From the NCBI RefSeq assembly GCF_002127325.2, contig NC_035446.2, positions 161,231,878 through 161,295,877 on the forward strand: a stretch of DNA of 64,000 nucleotides, in the 5' to 3' direction. The position numbers and the translations under genes are program-made. How positions within the stretch are numbered: position 1 is the first letter of the stretch; the number at the start of each line of letters is the position of its first letter. The stretch comes from Helianthus annuus. Its lineage: Eukaryota; Streptophyta; Magnoliopsida; Asterales; Asteraceae. Below, piece by piece: positions 1 to 9,870 of the stretch. The notes below the pieces were generated by a model. It did no database searches, was not told the DNA's origin, and saw only the letters and a list, made by a program, of their open reading frames with translations.

Positions 1-285
1 ACCTTCTTACCTAGAAAAGACGCGGACGATAGTCGTCCCTGTGCCGATTGTGCCGTGAAGGACTCCCCATCGACTTCGTTCGATGCATACATAGACCTGA
101 GCGATTCGGCATACACCTTCTTTAACGAGAGCCCGGGAAAGGGTTGGACTTGTCCACCTAGAATGAAAATAGGAATTACCCTCACCGACAACCTCTTGCG
201 TTCTCGCCTTAGTATAGGACAATTAAGGTATCTTAGGCACTTTGGCGTTGTTCCAACAAGTCAAGAGCCACCCGATATAGATTAG
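1..285 (+). CDS. C-terminal end of a retroelement reading frame (partial)
   Basis: Frame 1 is open from the first base to a TAG stop at 283-285, giving at least 94 residues. It ends in an Arg/Leu-rich stretch and a QEPPDID tail. No catalytic motif of protease, reverse transcriptase or integrase can be seen in this piece. Its place, directly upstream of the non-coding 3' region of an Athila-like element, suggests it is the end of the element's polyprotein or of an extra downstream ORF. The start lies outside the window and I cannot name the domain. Confidence 0.45.
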   Translation, partial: TFLPRKDADDSRPCADCAVKDSPSTSFDAYIDLSDSAYTFFNESPGKGWTCPPRMKIGITLTDNLLRSRLSIGQLRYLRHFGVVPTSQEPPDID

Positions 286-324
286 CTCCTTAGTAAGAAA
301 CAAAACTCCATAAAACAGCCTGCC

Positions 325-1840
325 GACACGGGGCCGTGCCCGGGTCAACACGCCCCCGTGTTCACTCAGAAGATTCTCTGCTGATTCTGTCAGAATACGG
401 ACAAAATGTGTCAGGATTTTCTCTGCACACGGGGCCGTGTCCAGCGGACACGGGGCCGTGTCCAGTGTGCTGTCGTTTTCTTTAAATGCAGCCTGAATCC
501 TGCTCATTTTTTACCACTTCACCAAGCAGAGATTCCTAGGATCTTCACATATACCATCCTAGGTAAGTGCTAAAAGAAGGTTCCTAAGGACCATCTTGTC
601 TTTTCCACTTTTGTTCATTTCTCCTTCTTCCAAAATTTTTCAAACCTTACCTCCATGGAAGCTTGGAAACCCATGATTCCAACCTTCTATGAAAGGTTTG
701 TAGGAGTTTTTGCTACGGATTCTTGTCTAAAGTTAGTTCTATAACTTTGTTTTAAATTATCTAAGCTTAAAACACAATAAAAGTGTATTAAAATAATTTA
801 AAAACCTGGAGTCGTTAGACAAAAATCTTGCAGATAGCTGAACACGGGGCCGTGCTCACTGAGCACGGGGCCGTGTTCGAGGTACTGTTTTGCAAAAGTT
901 TAGTTATCTTCGGATTATTTCGCAGAAAATGGCCAGCAGAAACAGCGGAACATCTTCGAGAAATAACCGAAATGGAAGGAGGTCGTCCACGGCAGAAGAT
1001 TCCCTAGTAAACTACATTTACGCTTTGAGGGAAGCCATAGACGAGATGACAGGAGTAGAAGAAGCTTTGGTGGATCGTATTAATCATCTGACGGTAGGTT
1101 TGGAGGGCTGCCTACGAGAAGTAAATCTCCTGCACCAGAGATTAAACCTTCTCGCTTCCCCGCCTTTGGTTCCGGTGATAACCCAAAGGGCGTGGAATGT
1201 AGTACCCGAGGTCATCATTCCAGCAGAATGGCACGCCATGCACCAAGTACCTCAACCGAGGGTGGTGCAAGGAGTCCCGGTGAGCGTTCCTCCTCGAGAC
1301 ACCGAGGAGAATGAAGCTACCTTTTACCTCCCAGGGGAGATAGAAGAATGGCTTTGAATGACAACCGAGGAGCCATCGGCTAGAGAGAGTTACTACATCG
1401 GGAAGCTATTCCCGAAATTTCTTAAATAAGTAGAACCCTTATGATAACCTTATGTATCCCCTAGTTTTTTTTAGCTAACTTTATGTAATCTCTCTATGAT
1501 TTGCAATGCTATGATGGTTTTTATGATTGATGGTTGTCGTAAGTATAAAACACACTCATGGTGGTAATGGATGAAAAAGGGAACGAGAAAAATGGAACCA
1601 TGCACGAAGAACAGAGCAACCCGACAAAAATCTCCATCACAGAAGGCTCAACACGGGCCGTACCCAACCAACACGGCCCCGTGCTGAGCCCCTGCAGAAA
1701 ATCACCCAGTTCAGGTAACTGGACACGGGCCGTGTTCAGCGGACACGCCCCCGTGTCCAGGCTTCTGTTTCAATTCTGTAATTTTTGTTACTGGCACTTG
1801 ACCACGGGGCCGTGCCCGGTCAACACGGGGCCGTGTCCAG
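325..1840. repeat. Six paired GC-rich palindromes in the internal region
   Basis: Six sites carry two half-elements of the type ACACGGGGCCGTGT: about 325-364, 426-464, 842-878, 1650-1686, 1721-1760 and 1801-1840. In each, a 13-14 bp inverted-repeat half-site is followed by a 7-8 bp spacer (often CCAGCGG or CCGGTCA) and a second half-site, so starts are 20-22 bp apart. They stand out sharply from the AT-rich surroundings. Three more pairs occur in the LTR. The function is unknown; they could be protein-binding sites or RNA hairpins. Confidence 0.85.
890..1357 (+). CDS. Small unrecognised ORF in the Athila-like element
   Basis: An open frame of 155 codons. A second ATG at codon 14 (position 929), before the Ser/Arg/Asn-rich stretch ASRNSGTSSRNNRNGRR, is an equally likely start. 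The N-terminal quarter is basic and polar. Residues about 35-85 are rich in Leu, Ile and Glu with heptad-like spacing and may form a coiled coil. The C-terminal part is Pro/Val-rich and ends acidic. It sits between two palindrome pairs, downstream of the last polyprotein frame. I do not recognise the family. The frame is longer than the surrounding AT-rich DNA would give by chance, so it may be an accessory ORF of the element. Confidence 0.45.
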   Translation: MQKFSYLRIISQKMASRNSGTSSRNNRNGRRSSTAEDSLVNYIYALREAIDEMTGVEEALVDRINHLTVGLEGCLREVNLLHQRLNLLASPPLVPVITQRAWNVVPEVIIPAEWHAMHQVPQPRVVQGVPVSVPPRDTEENEATFYLPGEIEEWL

Positions 1841-1918
1841 GATGCCAGTAACATAAATCTTTGCTTTTTAACCCACTTTTATACATTCTAATCAACCAAA
1901 AACATTATTTTTGGACAC

Positions 1919-1952
1919 ATTGAGGACAATGTGTAATTTAAGTGTGGGGGGG
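1919..1952 (+). other. Internal polypurine-tract-like motif
   Basis: The sequence reads TGAGGACAAT, then an AT-rich gap, then AAGTGTGGGGGGG. It repeats the GAGGACAA...AAGTGTGGGGG layout found directly before the 3' LTR at 3191-3220. It may be a second (central) polypurine tract for plus-strand priming; that role is inferred. Confidence 0.55.
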
Positions 1953-3190
1953 ATGCTAAAACCCTTGAAATTTTGCAAAATCCTAAACACAAGCCTTACA
2001 CAAAACTCTATTGGAACCGCTAAACACCCCAAATTTTTTTTCAAAAACTTTTTCATTTTTTTATTTACTTGTCTTAGTTTAAGTTGGGAATAACAAGTTC
2101 TAAAAAAGGTAATATTTTTACAAGTTTACAACCGATAGCGTCGTGATAAAAAAAAGAACCAACATAAGAAAATTATGAAACGACATAACAAGTCTAGTTA
2201 AAAATTCGATTATATATGCTTGGTCACATTAAAAAACCCATTCCCACAAAAGTGAGTTTTGAGCCTTTATTGAGCACAAAAATACACATATTTAGATTAA
2301 ATGCTCATTTTTCGTTTCTTGTGTGAATAGCCGCTCGGTCCTTACAAATCTAGAACTTGCCACGACGATACATTCCCGGTCCTTACCAACTTAAACCCAA
2401 GTAAGTAAATGATGGAGGCATTAGGACTAACCATTTTTTCTTTCAAAACCATTATTTTTCATTTTTTTTACCTACCCAAAATCCCCCTAGATAGCCCCTT
2501 TGAGCCTAAACCTTTCATTTCATTACCCCAAAACCCTTTTTACCCACCAAAAACCTTTTTATTTTTTTTTTATTTAGTAACAAGTTCGCTTTTTCGTAAA
2601 CTCACCTTTTTATGTGACGATCAAAAAAAAAAAAAATGATGATGATGATGAAGTCAAAAACAAACAAAAGCTATAAAAGCTTGTTTGGAGAAATACTTCA
2701 AATAAAAAGTCACTAAAAACAAGGTACTTCACGAAAACCGACACTTGTTACGATTTTCGCCCTTTTTACTAACCACTAACCAACCACCCACCTTTAAACC
2801 CAAGCCTTCACCCAAAAAGTCCTCTTGATATTTACAAAGGTAAAAAGTTAAAAAGGAGGAGGATTGATTGCTTGGCAAGCCTATGGAAGACGTAAGTTCC
2901 GTGCCGCTCTCGAGTGATTCACTAAAATATACACCTTCGGCCGAGTGTTGAGTGATCTCCCGTGAGGTATGTGAACTTGTATATAAATGAAATTTTAATA
3001 AGGCATGGTATGCCCAAATAAGTAATTCATCTTATGAAAAGTTCAAAATAAATCATAACGAATAGGATTGTAAATAAATAAAAATAAAACCTATAAAAAC
3101 CTTGGATTCCCGACACTCTAGGACAAGCTAAAAAACTTCTCTTCTACCTATTCCATTTGGGAGTGTAAGCCACATTTAAAGAGTTTTGCT
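1953..3190. other. Non-coding 3' region of the Athila-like element
   Basis: About 1.2 kb of AT-rich DNA with homopolymer runs and a short (GAT)n/(ATG)n microsatellite near 2636-2652. No reading frame here has recognisable protein content. Confidence 0.6.
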
Positions 3191-3224
3191 TGAGGACAAG
3201 CAAAAGTTCAAGTGTGGGGGTATT
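3191..3224 (+). other. Polypurine tract before the 3' LTR
   Basis: TGAGGACAAGC is followed by AAGTGTGGGGGTATT, directly abutting the TGATGTGTG start of the LTR. In LTR retrotransposons this purine-rich tract primes plus-strand DNA synthesis. The position next to an LTR start supports the call. Confidence 0.75.
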
Positions 3225-3470
3225 TGATGTGTGTAAAATGCAACATATAAATCACATCAATTAAGGCATAAAACTAACCCTTTTTAGTACTAATGTTGGA
3301 AAAAGAGTGTTTTTGTCTTCCTTTTGTATTTTCAGGATGAAATGAGCTCAAAATCACAAAAGAAGCAAAAAGACAACTAATTCTACCATAAATACAAGAA
3401 AAAGGAACAAAAGTGGATTGCCCGGACCCTCAACGGCACCTCCCAAGGCAAAGGAGAAGAAACAGAGTCT

Positions 3471-3697
3471 GAACACGCCCCGTGTCCAGCGAACACGGGG
3501 GCGTGCCCAGGAAGCAGCAGAAAAGACAAACCAGTAGAAGCTTCCATTGCCCACCACGGGGCCGTGTCCAGCGAGCACGGGGGCGTGGTGAAAGTACAGC
3601 AGGCGCATTAATTGTAATTCGCAATTACAATTAATGAAGTGAGAGAATGTCAGACGGGCACGGGGCCGTGTCCAGCGGACACGGGGCCGTGTCCAGC
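3471..3697. repeat. Three paired GC-rich palindromes just upstream of the LTR TATA box
   Basis: Pairs lie at about 3471-3510, 3553-3590 and 3659-3696. Half-sites such as ACACGGGGCCGTGT are 20-21 bp apart with spacer CCAGCGG or CCAGCGA. The last pair ends about 15 bp before the TATA box at 3711. Their place in the U3-like part of the LTR suggests a promoter-proximal role, which is inference. Confidence 0.8.
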
Positions 3698-3710
3698 CTT
3701 CTGTCCAGCC

Positions 3711-3720
3711 TATAAATAGA
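3711..3720 (+). promoter_or_regulatory. LTR TATA box
   Basis: TATAAATAGA lies about 490 bp into the LTR, followed by a C/T-rich stretch typical of a plant transcription start region. It is the likely core promoter of the Athila-like element. Confidence 0.7.
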
Positions 3721-4320
3721 GGAGCTTGGCTTCATTCTCTCTCATCCCTTGGCACACCACCTCTCTCACACTTCATCCACCACCCACCACCACCATAACA
3801 CCATCATCCACCACCATCATCCATTGTCCATCGTAGAGTGTGTGAGTCGTCTCGGGATCCAAGATTGATCGTAAGAGTTCTTGACAATCAAGGCCATGTT
3901 TGCCTAAGTCTCTTACATCACTTGGTGAAGACAAGTGTTTAGTATAATACTTTTTATTTTTAATCTTTTGCACTTTTTATTTGGTTTTGTATTAATGACT
4001 TTAATAACTAGTTACTTATGTTGAAGGTGATCTTTCCTTATCGTTTGTCCGTGGTGTCTTGGCATTATTTTACTGTCTATATAAAATAAAAGATTTTCAC
4101 CATTCATATCTCCACGGTCTATATGGAGGTATGTTGGCTACCTGGTCGGGGGTTAAGGGAACAGTTTGGTAAGGGTCTTGCCCTTGTTCAGCGTTTAGAG
4201 GTCCTGCTTGGGACCTGGGTCAAATTTAGTAGGATCTCCTTCAATGCCCATAGGTATTGGATGGCGGGGATCCAAACTCTTTGACCCCCTCATAAGTTAA
4301 CTACTATTAATACTATAACC

Positions 4321-4530
4321 CGGCTATTTAGGACTGTATCCCTGCTGACTCAGACTACTTAGCCGAGGGTAACGTCACCGCCAAAAGCGGGGCCTACCAC
4401 AATTTGCATTAATAACTTAATTCATTATCTTTCAATAATCCGACCCTTTAGGATTGTATCCTTGCTGACTCAAACTACTGGGTTGAGGGTAACGTCGCCT
4501 TCAAAAGAGGGGCCTACTACAATAACTAAG
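4321..4530 (+). repeat. 120-bp imperfect tandem repeat in the LTR
   Basis: The blocks starting at 4321 and 4441 share GTATCC(C/T)TGCTGACTCA and GAGGGTAACGTC, then AAAAG(C/A)GGGGCCTAC, at an exact 120-bp offset. There are two copies with scattered substitutions, so this is an old local duplication within the LTR. Confidence 0.8.
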
Positions 4531-4916
4531 ATAATCTCTTAAACAAGTGCAAAAGTGCGAAAATAATCAAAGGTTATACTAATACACGTGTCGGATCCAA
4601 GTGATTCATCTTGTCTATCTGTTTTTATTTTATTTTTATTTTCAGCATTTAGTTAGTTTTTATTTTCTTAGTTTAAAACATTTTTCTAACCTTTTTGATT
4701 TGATTAGACGTTGAGGATAAACCGGTATTAAAAGCTCTTGTGTCCTTGGACGACCTCGGTATCTTACCAACACTATACTACGTCCACGATGGGTGCACTT
4801 GCCCATATGTGTGTTTAGTGTTAGTGAATATCGTGTTTTATAAATTTAAAACTTGATTAAAAGTGTAAAAATGGCTTAAATATACATCAAAAATATATAC
4901 ACACCGACACACATCA

Positions 4917-5399
4917 CATACTAACGGAATGGAATATATGTACTAAATTTGTAAAAAATAGAATTCCAATTTTTCACATTGTTATCAATGTTTGTTCAAG
5001 AAGGTTAAAGACAAGATCAACGATAGAGTTCACGTCTATTTGTTGGTGAAAGGAATGCTTTCACGGCATGGATCGATAATCAAGAGTTATGGAACAACAA
5101 TGATAGATCATAGATATAGGCATATTTGTTTCTAGGAAATCATAATCCTTTTATTTGATTCAATCATTCTAGAAGTTTTAAAACTAAAATATAATCTATC
5201 ACAATCAAATTCGCATTTCAAAACACTCAAAATTCAACCATTCATTATCACAAACTACTCACATATATAAGCCCATATATAATCTAACCTACTTTTAATA
5301 AAGGATTCCAATTAATTCTATATGAAATTCATAAAAACTTTTTGTTATACACTTAATTTCATATATAATCTAATCTAACTTTTAAATAATGTATATATG
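4917..5399. other. Gene-free AT-rich stretch
   Basis: I see no reading frame of note, no element terminus and no repeat structure here. It is the DNA flanking the Athila-like insertion. Confidence 0.5.
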
Positions 5400-6159
5400 T
5401 GTGGACGTTCGGAGGGCAAAAGTGAAATTGCACTAATTTTAACGTTATTTCACTAAGTTTGTGAAAATAACGTTAAAAGCGGCAAACGGTTAATCATGCA
5501 TCATCATCATGTGGTGGCGTTGATGGCAGAACGACAAAAGGGAACATGCACTAATCGGTCTTTGTCCCGATTGCTGAGTGTTATGTGCCTTATGTCCAAA
5601 GCTTGATACAAAACTACTATCGAGTTGGGGGTCTTACTGAAAGCAGCCTCTACATCTTACTCTCCTCAGACTCTACTTTAGCTTTGCTATTTGTGGGATT
5701 TACCGAGTATGATGATGATGATGATTTAGTATATACAATTAGATTTATTCAACCCGTATAATACACAGGGTTTATAAAGATATAATTTTTTTTATCATTT
5801 AGTTTATAAAATTACATTTATCTAACCCGTGTAATATACAATGTTACAAAATTACATTTATTTAATCCGTGTAATACACATTGTTTTTAAAGATATAACT
5901 TTTTTTATTATTTAGTATATATAATTAGATTTATTCAACCCGTACAATACACGGGTTTTTATTATTTGGTATATAAAATTACATTTATTCAGTACAATAC
6001 ATGAGGTTCTTAGAGATATAATTTTTTTATTATTTAATATATAAAATTACATTTGTTCAACCCGTGTAATAAACGAGATTTTTAAAGAATAATTATTTTA
6101 ATTTAGTTTTTTAAAATTACATTTATTCAACCCGTGTAACACACGGGGTTCTAACCTAG
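5400..6159 (+). mobile_element. Helitron-like non-autonomous element, 3' end at 6159
   Basis: The right end has the plant Helitron layout: hairpin CCCGTGT-AAC-ACACGGG (6131-6147), eight bases, then CTAG (6156-6159) followed by T. The hairpin unit recurs in degenerate form through a tandem array at 5720-6150. Minisatellites near the end are common in Helitrons. No Rep/helicase frame is present, so it would be non-autonomous. The left end was not found; 5400 is only where the sequence style changes. Confidence 0.5.
5720..6150 (+). repeat. Degenerate tandem repeat, unit roughly 55-75 bp
   Basis: At least six units carry TTTATTCAACCCGTGTAATA, a short gap with ACACGGG, then TTTTTATTATTTAGTATATA-like sequence. 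Each unit contains the palindromic CCCGTGTAA(T/C)ACACGGG core in more or less decayed form. The last unit is the apparent Helitron terminus. Confidence 0.75.
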
Positions 6160-7103
6160 TAGTTCTATGTGCAATTTTAATTCGAATTCTTTTAGTTATA
6201 GTCGTTTGAATTCTTTTAGAAAAAATAACTATAGTAATTTGAACTCTTTTAGAAAAAAAAAAAAAAAAAAAACTAGTGTAAATAAGATTTGAGTAAAAGT
6301 CGGTTTGCTTAAATCATGCCTTCAATTTCTCAACGGCTTTCGATCATAATCATGATGTTTGTGTGGGTCGCCCATTTGGATAAAGTCTTCAAGTTAAAAC
6401 ATCTAATCTTCTATGATTCTAGATTTCTATAACAGAAAAAAATGTGTTCTAATTTTCCATACTATTTCCTATGTTGGTAATAAATTTTATAAGGCTATCT
6501 ATTGTAGGTGTGATTGAAATGCACCAAAGAGAGCGTTATTGAGATGCTAGTCCTTAATTTAAACCAGTGTTAAATGGGTAACTAAAAAAACTATAGGTTT
6601 GGGTAAATTAGTGATGAATGATGATATTAGTTTTTTTTTTTTTTTTTCAAGGGACAGAAATTAGACCTGTAAAGTTTAAAATACAGCTTTTAGTTTTTTA
6701 CAATTATAATAATGTTATAAAAGTACAATTAAATAGAATAACCATAAATATTAATGACTTCATAATGGAAAAAATACCCTACAACCATCATGAAAAGTGG
6801 TCAAAGTTTTGAAAATGAAAGCGGTGATTGTGTTCAAAATCATCCAAGAAAATTCTGGTCAAAATAAGACTTCTACTTATGATTTGACGTAAAACACTTC
6901 ACAAACTCAAGCCAAATCATGAGCACCAAACATGAAACTATATCATCATATAATCTTTATATATTTTTGAATCAGTTCACGATTAATTCAGCTAGTTTCT
7001 GATTCTTAGGTATCTAAAATAATAAAATTGTCATTAATTTAAAATTTTATCACATATATAATCCTAAGTATAAATACTAGTATAAGCTATGGATTTATAA
7101 AAC
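6160..7103. other. Gene-free AT-rich stretch
   Basis: It holds a poly-A run near 6249-6270 and a poly-T run near 6632-6648. No coding signal and no element ends are seen. Confidence 0.5.
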
Positions 7104-7105
7104 CA

Positions 7106-7240
7106 ACTAGTTGATTTTTCGACCCCGCGTTGAGGCGGGGATCCAATGTCTGCAAAACGCGTGCTCATAACGACAAACGGATACTGAATATCAAAACATA
7201 GATAAAATTCATAAAAATGACATAGTAACGATAGTTACTC
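7106..7240 (-). mobile_element. Helitron-like 3' terminus (minus strand)
   Basis: Read on the minus strand, a hairpin with stems CCCCGC and GCGGGG (7124-7142) is followed by about 13 bases and CTAG then T (7106-7110). This fits a plant Helitron 3' end. The body would extend to higher coordinates; only the end is clear. Confidence 0.45.
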
Positions 7241-7368
7241 CGTCCAAAAAAAAAAACGATTTTAAATAATCTGATATATAATAGTAGGACCACACGTCCT
7301 ACACGTTGGAAATTCGGTTGTTTTCAGTTCAGTTCAGTTATGACGTTACTAACACTTTAAAATATGGA

Positions 7369-7650
7369 TGAGCTCGGTACCGGTAATGGCACTGAAAGTA
7401 CCGATCCCGAAAATAATCAAAATTAGGTACCGGCACCGAAAATGTTTGGTACTATACAGTATGGTATTTGAAGTTAAAAATAAGTAAATACAGGTATGGT
7501 GCTAGACCGGTGTCGAACCTAAAGTAACGATTCTGAAAACGCCAAAAGGTGGGTACCAAATTGGTATCGAAAATGATTTGCTATAGTAAATTTGGTACCG
7601 ATACGATACCGGTTTGATTATAGGATTTGATACCATTTGCTCATCAATAA
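7369..7650. repeat. GGTACCG-rich patch 1
   Basis: It starts at GGATGAGCTCGGTACCGG and is dense in GGTACCG, TACCGA and TTCGGTA variants, ending near GATACCATTTGCTCATC. The ATGAGC at the left and GCTCAT at the right suggest short terminal inverted repeats of a small DNA element. No coding capacity. Confidence 0.5.
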
Positions 7651-7828
7651 TTTAAATATCCAAGTTAATTTTACATGTTACAATCCATTCATTACAGAAA
7701 AAGACAAAAAAAAAGTTGTGTATATAAAACCTCATTCAAACGAAATATAATTTACTTACCACGTGTATGAAAAACAATCTAAACGGTGCAATTACTTGCG
7801 TTGCTACGTGGCATGAGCTCGAAGGTGA

Positions 7829-8029
7829 TGTTAGGAATGAGCTCGGTACCAAAAACCCCCAAAAGTGGGTAGCGGTACCGAATATACCTGGTACGACACT
7901 GACACGGTACCGGTATTTAAGGGTAAAAACCGATACCGAAAATGTAAAAAGTCGGTACCGAAAATGTACTCGGTTTGGTAATTTTGGTACTGGTACCGAT
8001 ACTAATACCAATACTATTAGCTTATCCCT
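7829..8029. repeat. GGTACCG-rich patch 2
   Basis: A shorter relative of the patch at 7369. It begins TAGGAATGAGCTCGGTACC and contains repeated GGTACCG and ACCGAAAATG words. Confidence 0.5.
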
Positions 8030-8507
8030 TTGTAGTGTTATTGTTAATTTGGTTTTGTTTTTAGCTTATCCCCTTTGTAGTGTTAGTGTTCATTTGATTT
8101 TGTTTTTAATGTATAGGTAATGTATAGGTAATTGTAATTCACAATTAACAATCATATGAGTTTGAAGAATCCAGTTTCAAGTGAATATTTGTTAATCCGG
8201 TTAACGATTTGATGTGTTAGTAATTCTAGTTTAATTAAGATTTAGTAATAAAAATTTTTAATTGAATCAAAATTAAAAATATTTAGTTAAGATTCCCTCG
8301 TTAAATAATCAAACAAAATATTTTGATCCATTGATGAAGGTGAATCAAATACTTCATAAACTTTATATGAAACAAAGTGACATTGTGGATTTATAATGTT
8401 TGTTCTTATGTATCAGAAAAGATAATTGTACATATATTAAATTATAGATCATCGGTGATATATATTTTAATTGCAAACTTAATTGGTGAACATATGTTGT
8501 CAGCAAT

Positions 8508-8640
8508 ATTAGGGATGCTAATTTGGTCTCGGGTATCGGTACTGAACCAGTATTGTATTATACTGAGCTATTTTTGTACCAATTCGGTACTTTTTGCATA
8601 TTTCATAATCGATACTTTTGGTTTGATGGATCCATTCTTG
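8508..8640. repeat. GGTACCG-type patch 3, degenerate
   Basis: It begins TTAGGGATGCTAATTTGG and carries GGTATCGGTACTGA, TTCGGTAC and ATCGATACTT. It resembles the two upstream patches but is more decayed. Confidence 0.4.
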
Positions 8641-8939
8641 ATGTTTGTTTCTTAATTATTCAAGCTCTTGCTCTTGATTTTCATATTAGAGAGAGTTATC
8701 TTGATTGACCATATAGTTGGGTTTTCATTAAAATTTTGTTGTACATAACGAACAGTGTTATAGTTAATTATGCTTATATCCGCATTTGTATAAAACTCTC
8801 ATACTTGACATTGAGCAATTTTTTGGCATTATCATCTAATATCTATACAAATATACATTTTTCGTATAAAAATAAATCCACTTTTTATTGGTTTTTTGGA
8901 AATATATTTAAAATAAGCATAATTTAGTTTATTTCTTAT

Positions 8940-9870
8940 TTTTAGGACATAACAAACCCAAACCCAACAAACGAAGCAAGTCTGGGCGAAAAACAGAAGT
9001 TCTGCTGACATGGAGTCCAAGCACGTCATGTGCCTTAACTTAAATTGGACAAGCATCTTCTGAAGGATCGTTTTAAAAGCCAGCCAAGAAGAAAGCGAGA
9101 CATGACCCGTGCCTCGACCACTAGACGACAAAACTTATCTTGGAAGATTTTAGAAAATGTAGCGGGACCCACAAAACTGACCACGAGTCGTGTCTCGGGG
9201 ACACGCCTCATGCCTGGCACCCAACTCAAGATCCGGTAATTTTGTCCAGGCACGGGTCATGCCTCGCCACCAGCACTATAAATAAAGGCTTTCACCTCTC
9301 TAATCTTTTGGTCAATTCTTTCCTTCCCTCCCACAACACACTCTTCTTCAATCCACTTTCTCTAATCATTGTAATAATTAGGACTTGAAAGAACAATCAT
9401 TAGGTAATTATCGATCTCGTGATGATTAATATAATCTTTCAAAGTTTGTTAAAAACTATCTTTGAAACCATGCTTGGCTAAGGTTCTTGTGGATGGGGAG
9501 TTAACTAAAACAAGCATTGGATTAACAAGGAGGTGTGTGTGTGCTAATGACTTTATGTAAGGAATAACATATTGAAAGTGAGTTTTCTAAATCCTTAAAA
9601 ACGTACTAATAACCTTGTGTTGTCGCTAGCGCGAAACATTCATGTTTTCCATGTCTATGTGGTGTCAAACATGTTAGTTGCGTGAAAGAGGGTTAGAGGT
9701 TTTGGTATAGGACTTTGGGTTTTTTAAATTCTTGCCAAAGCGTGGAGATAAGATCAAGACGCCAAAGACTTGGTTTATACTATCGTCACTACTCCTCGGG
9801 AGATAAGATCAAGTCAAGAGATTCATAGTGATAGGTCATATAAACCCCTTATGACTATTTTTTAATTTAG
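8940..9870 (+). repeat. Old LTR fragment with TATA box
   Basis: The layout copies that of the LTR at 3225: paired GC-rich inverted motifs (CACGAGTCGTGT then ACACGCCTCATGCC, starts about 20 bp apart, near 9182-9215), a single GCACGGGTCATGCC, then a TATA box at 9277-9286, then a C/T-rich stretch. Downstream text also resembles it loosely (ATGCTTGGCTAAGG, TAATGACTTTATG). No TG...CA ends were found, so it is a truncated, diverged relative. Confidence 0.5.
9277..9286 (+). promoter_or_regulatory. TATA box of the LTR fragment
   Basis: TATAAATAAA sits directly after GC-rich palindromic motifs, as in the LTR at 3225. It is likely a relic promoter. Confidence 0.5.

Larger units (their letters stand above)
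1..4916 (+). mobile_element. Athila-like LTR retrotransposon, 3' part (5' end outside window)
   Basis: The stretch holds the end of a long reading frame (1-285), about 2.9 kb of mostly non-coding DNA, a polypurine tract and a complete 3' LTR ending at 4916. The sequence just before the LTR, with GAGGACAAGC followed by AAGTGTGGGGG, is the type of polypurine tract I know from plant Athila/Cyclops Ty3/gypsy elements. Gag, reverse transcriptase and integrase would lie upstream of the window, so the lineage rests on the tract and LTR style only. The long non-coding stretch between the last pol-like frame and the LTR is also usual for that lineage. A 5-bp target duplication cannot be tested because the 5' end is missing. 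Confidence 0.7.
3225..4916 (+). repeat. 3' LTR of the Athila-like element
   Basis: The LTR begins TGATGTGTGTAAAATG and ends ACACACATCA, giving the standard TG...CA termini over 1692 bp. It holds three palindrome pairs (3471-3697), a TATA box at 3711-3720 and an imperfect 120-bp tandem repeat (4321-4530). The next five bases after the LTR are CATAC; the partner copy lies outside the window. The start is fixed by the adjoining polypurine tract. The end is placed on the last TG...CA match and may be off by a few bases. Confidence 0.75.

Noticed and set aside
325..3697. CRISPR-like array
   Set aside because: Repeat units are palindrome pairs at irregular distances in a plant retrotransposon, with no constant-length spacers or cas genes.
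6231..6280. Poly-A as the tail of a LINE or SINE
   Set aside because: No element body or target duplication is visible next to the run.
7237..7260. Stowaway MITE end (TACTCCGTCC followed by A run)
   Set aside because: Only a short match on one side; no inverted partner or TA duplication was found.
7767..8120. 117-codon frame
   Set aside because: Its content is the translated GGTACCG repeat (RYRYLRV, GTGTDTNTNT), so it is not a protein gene.
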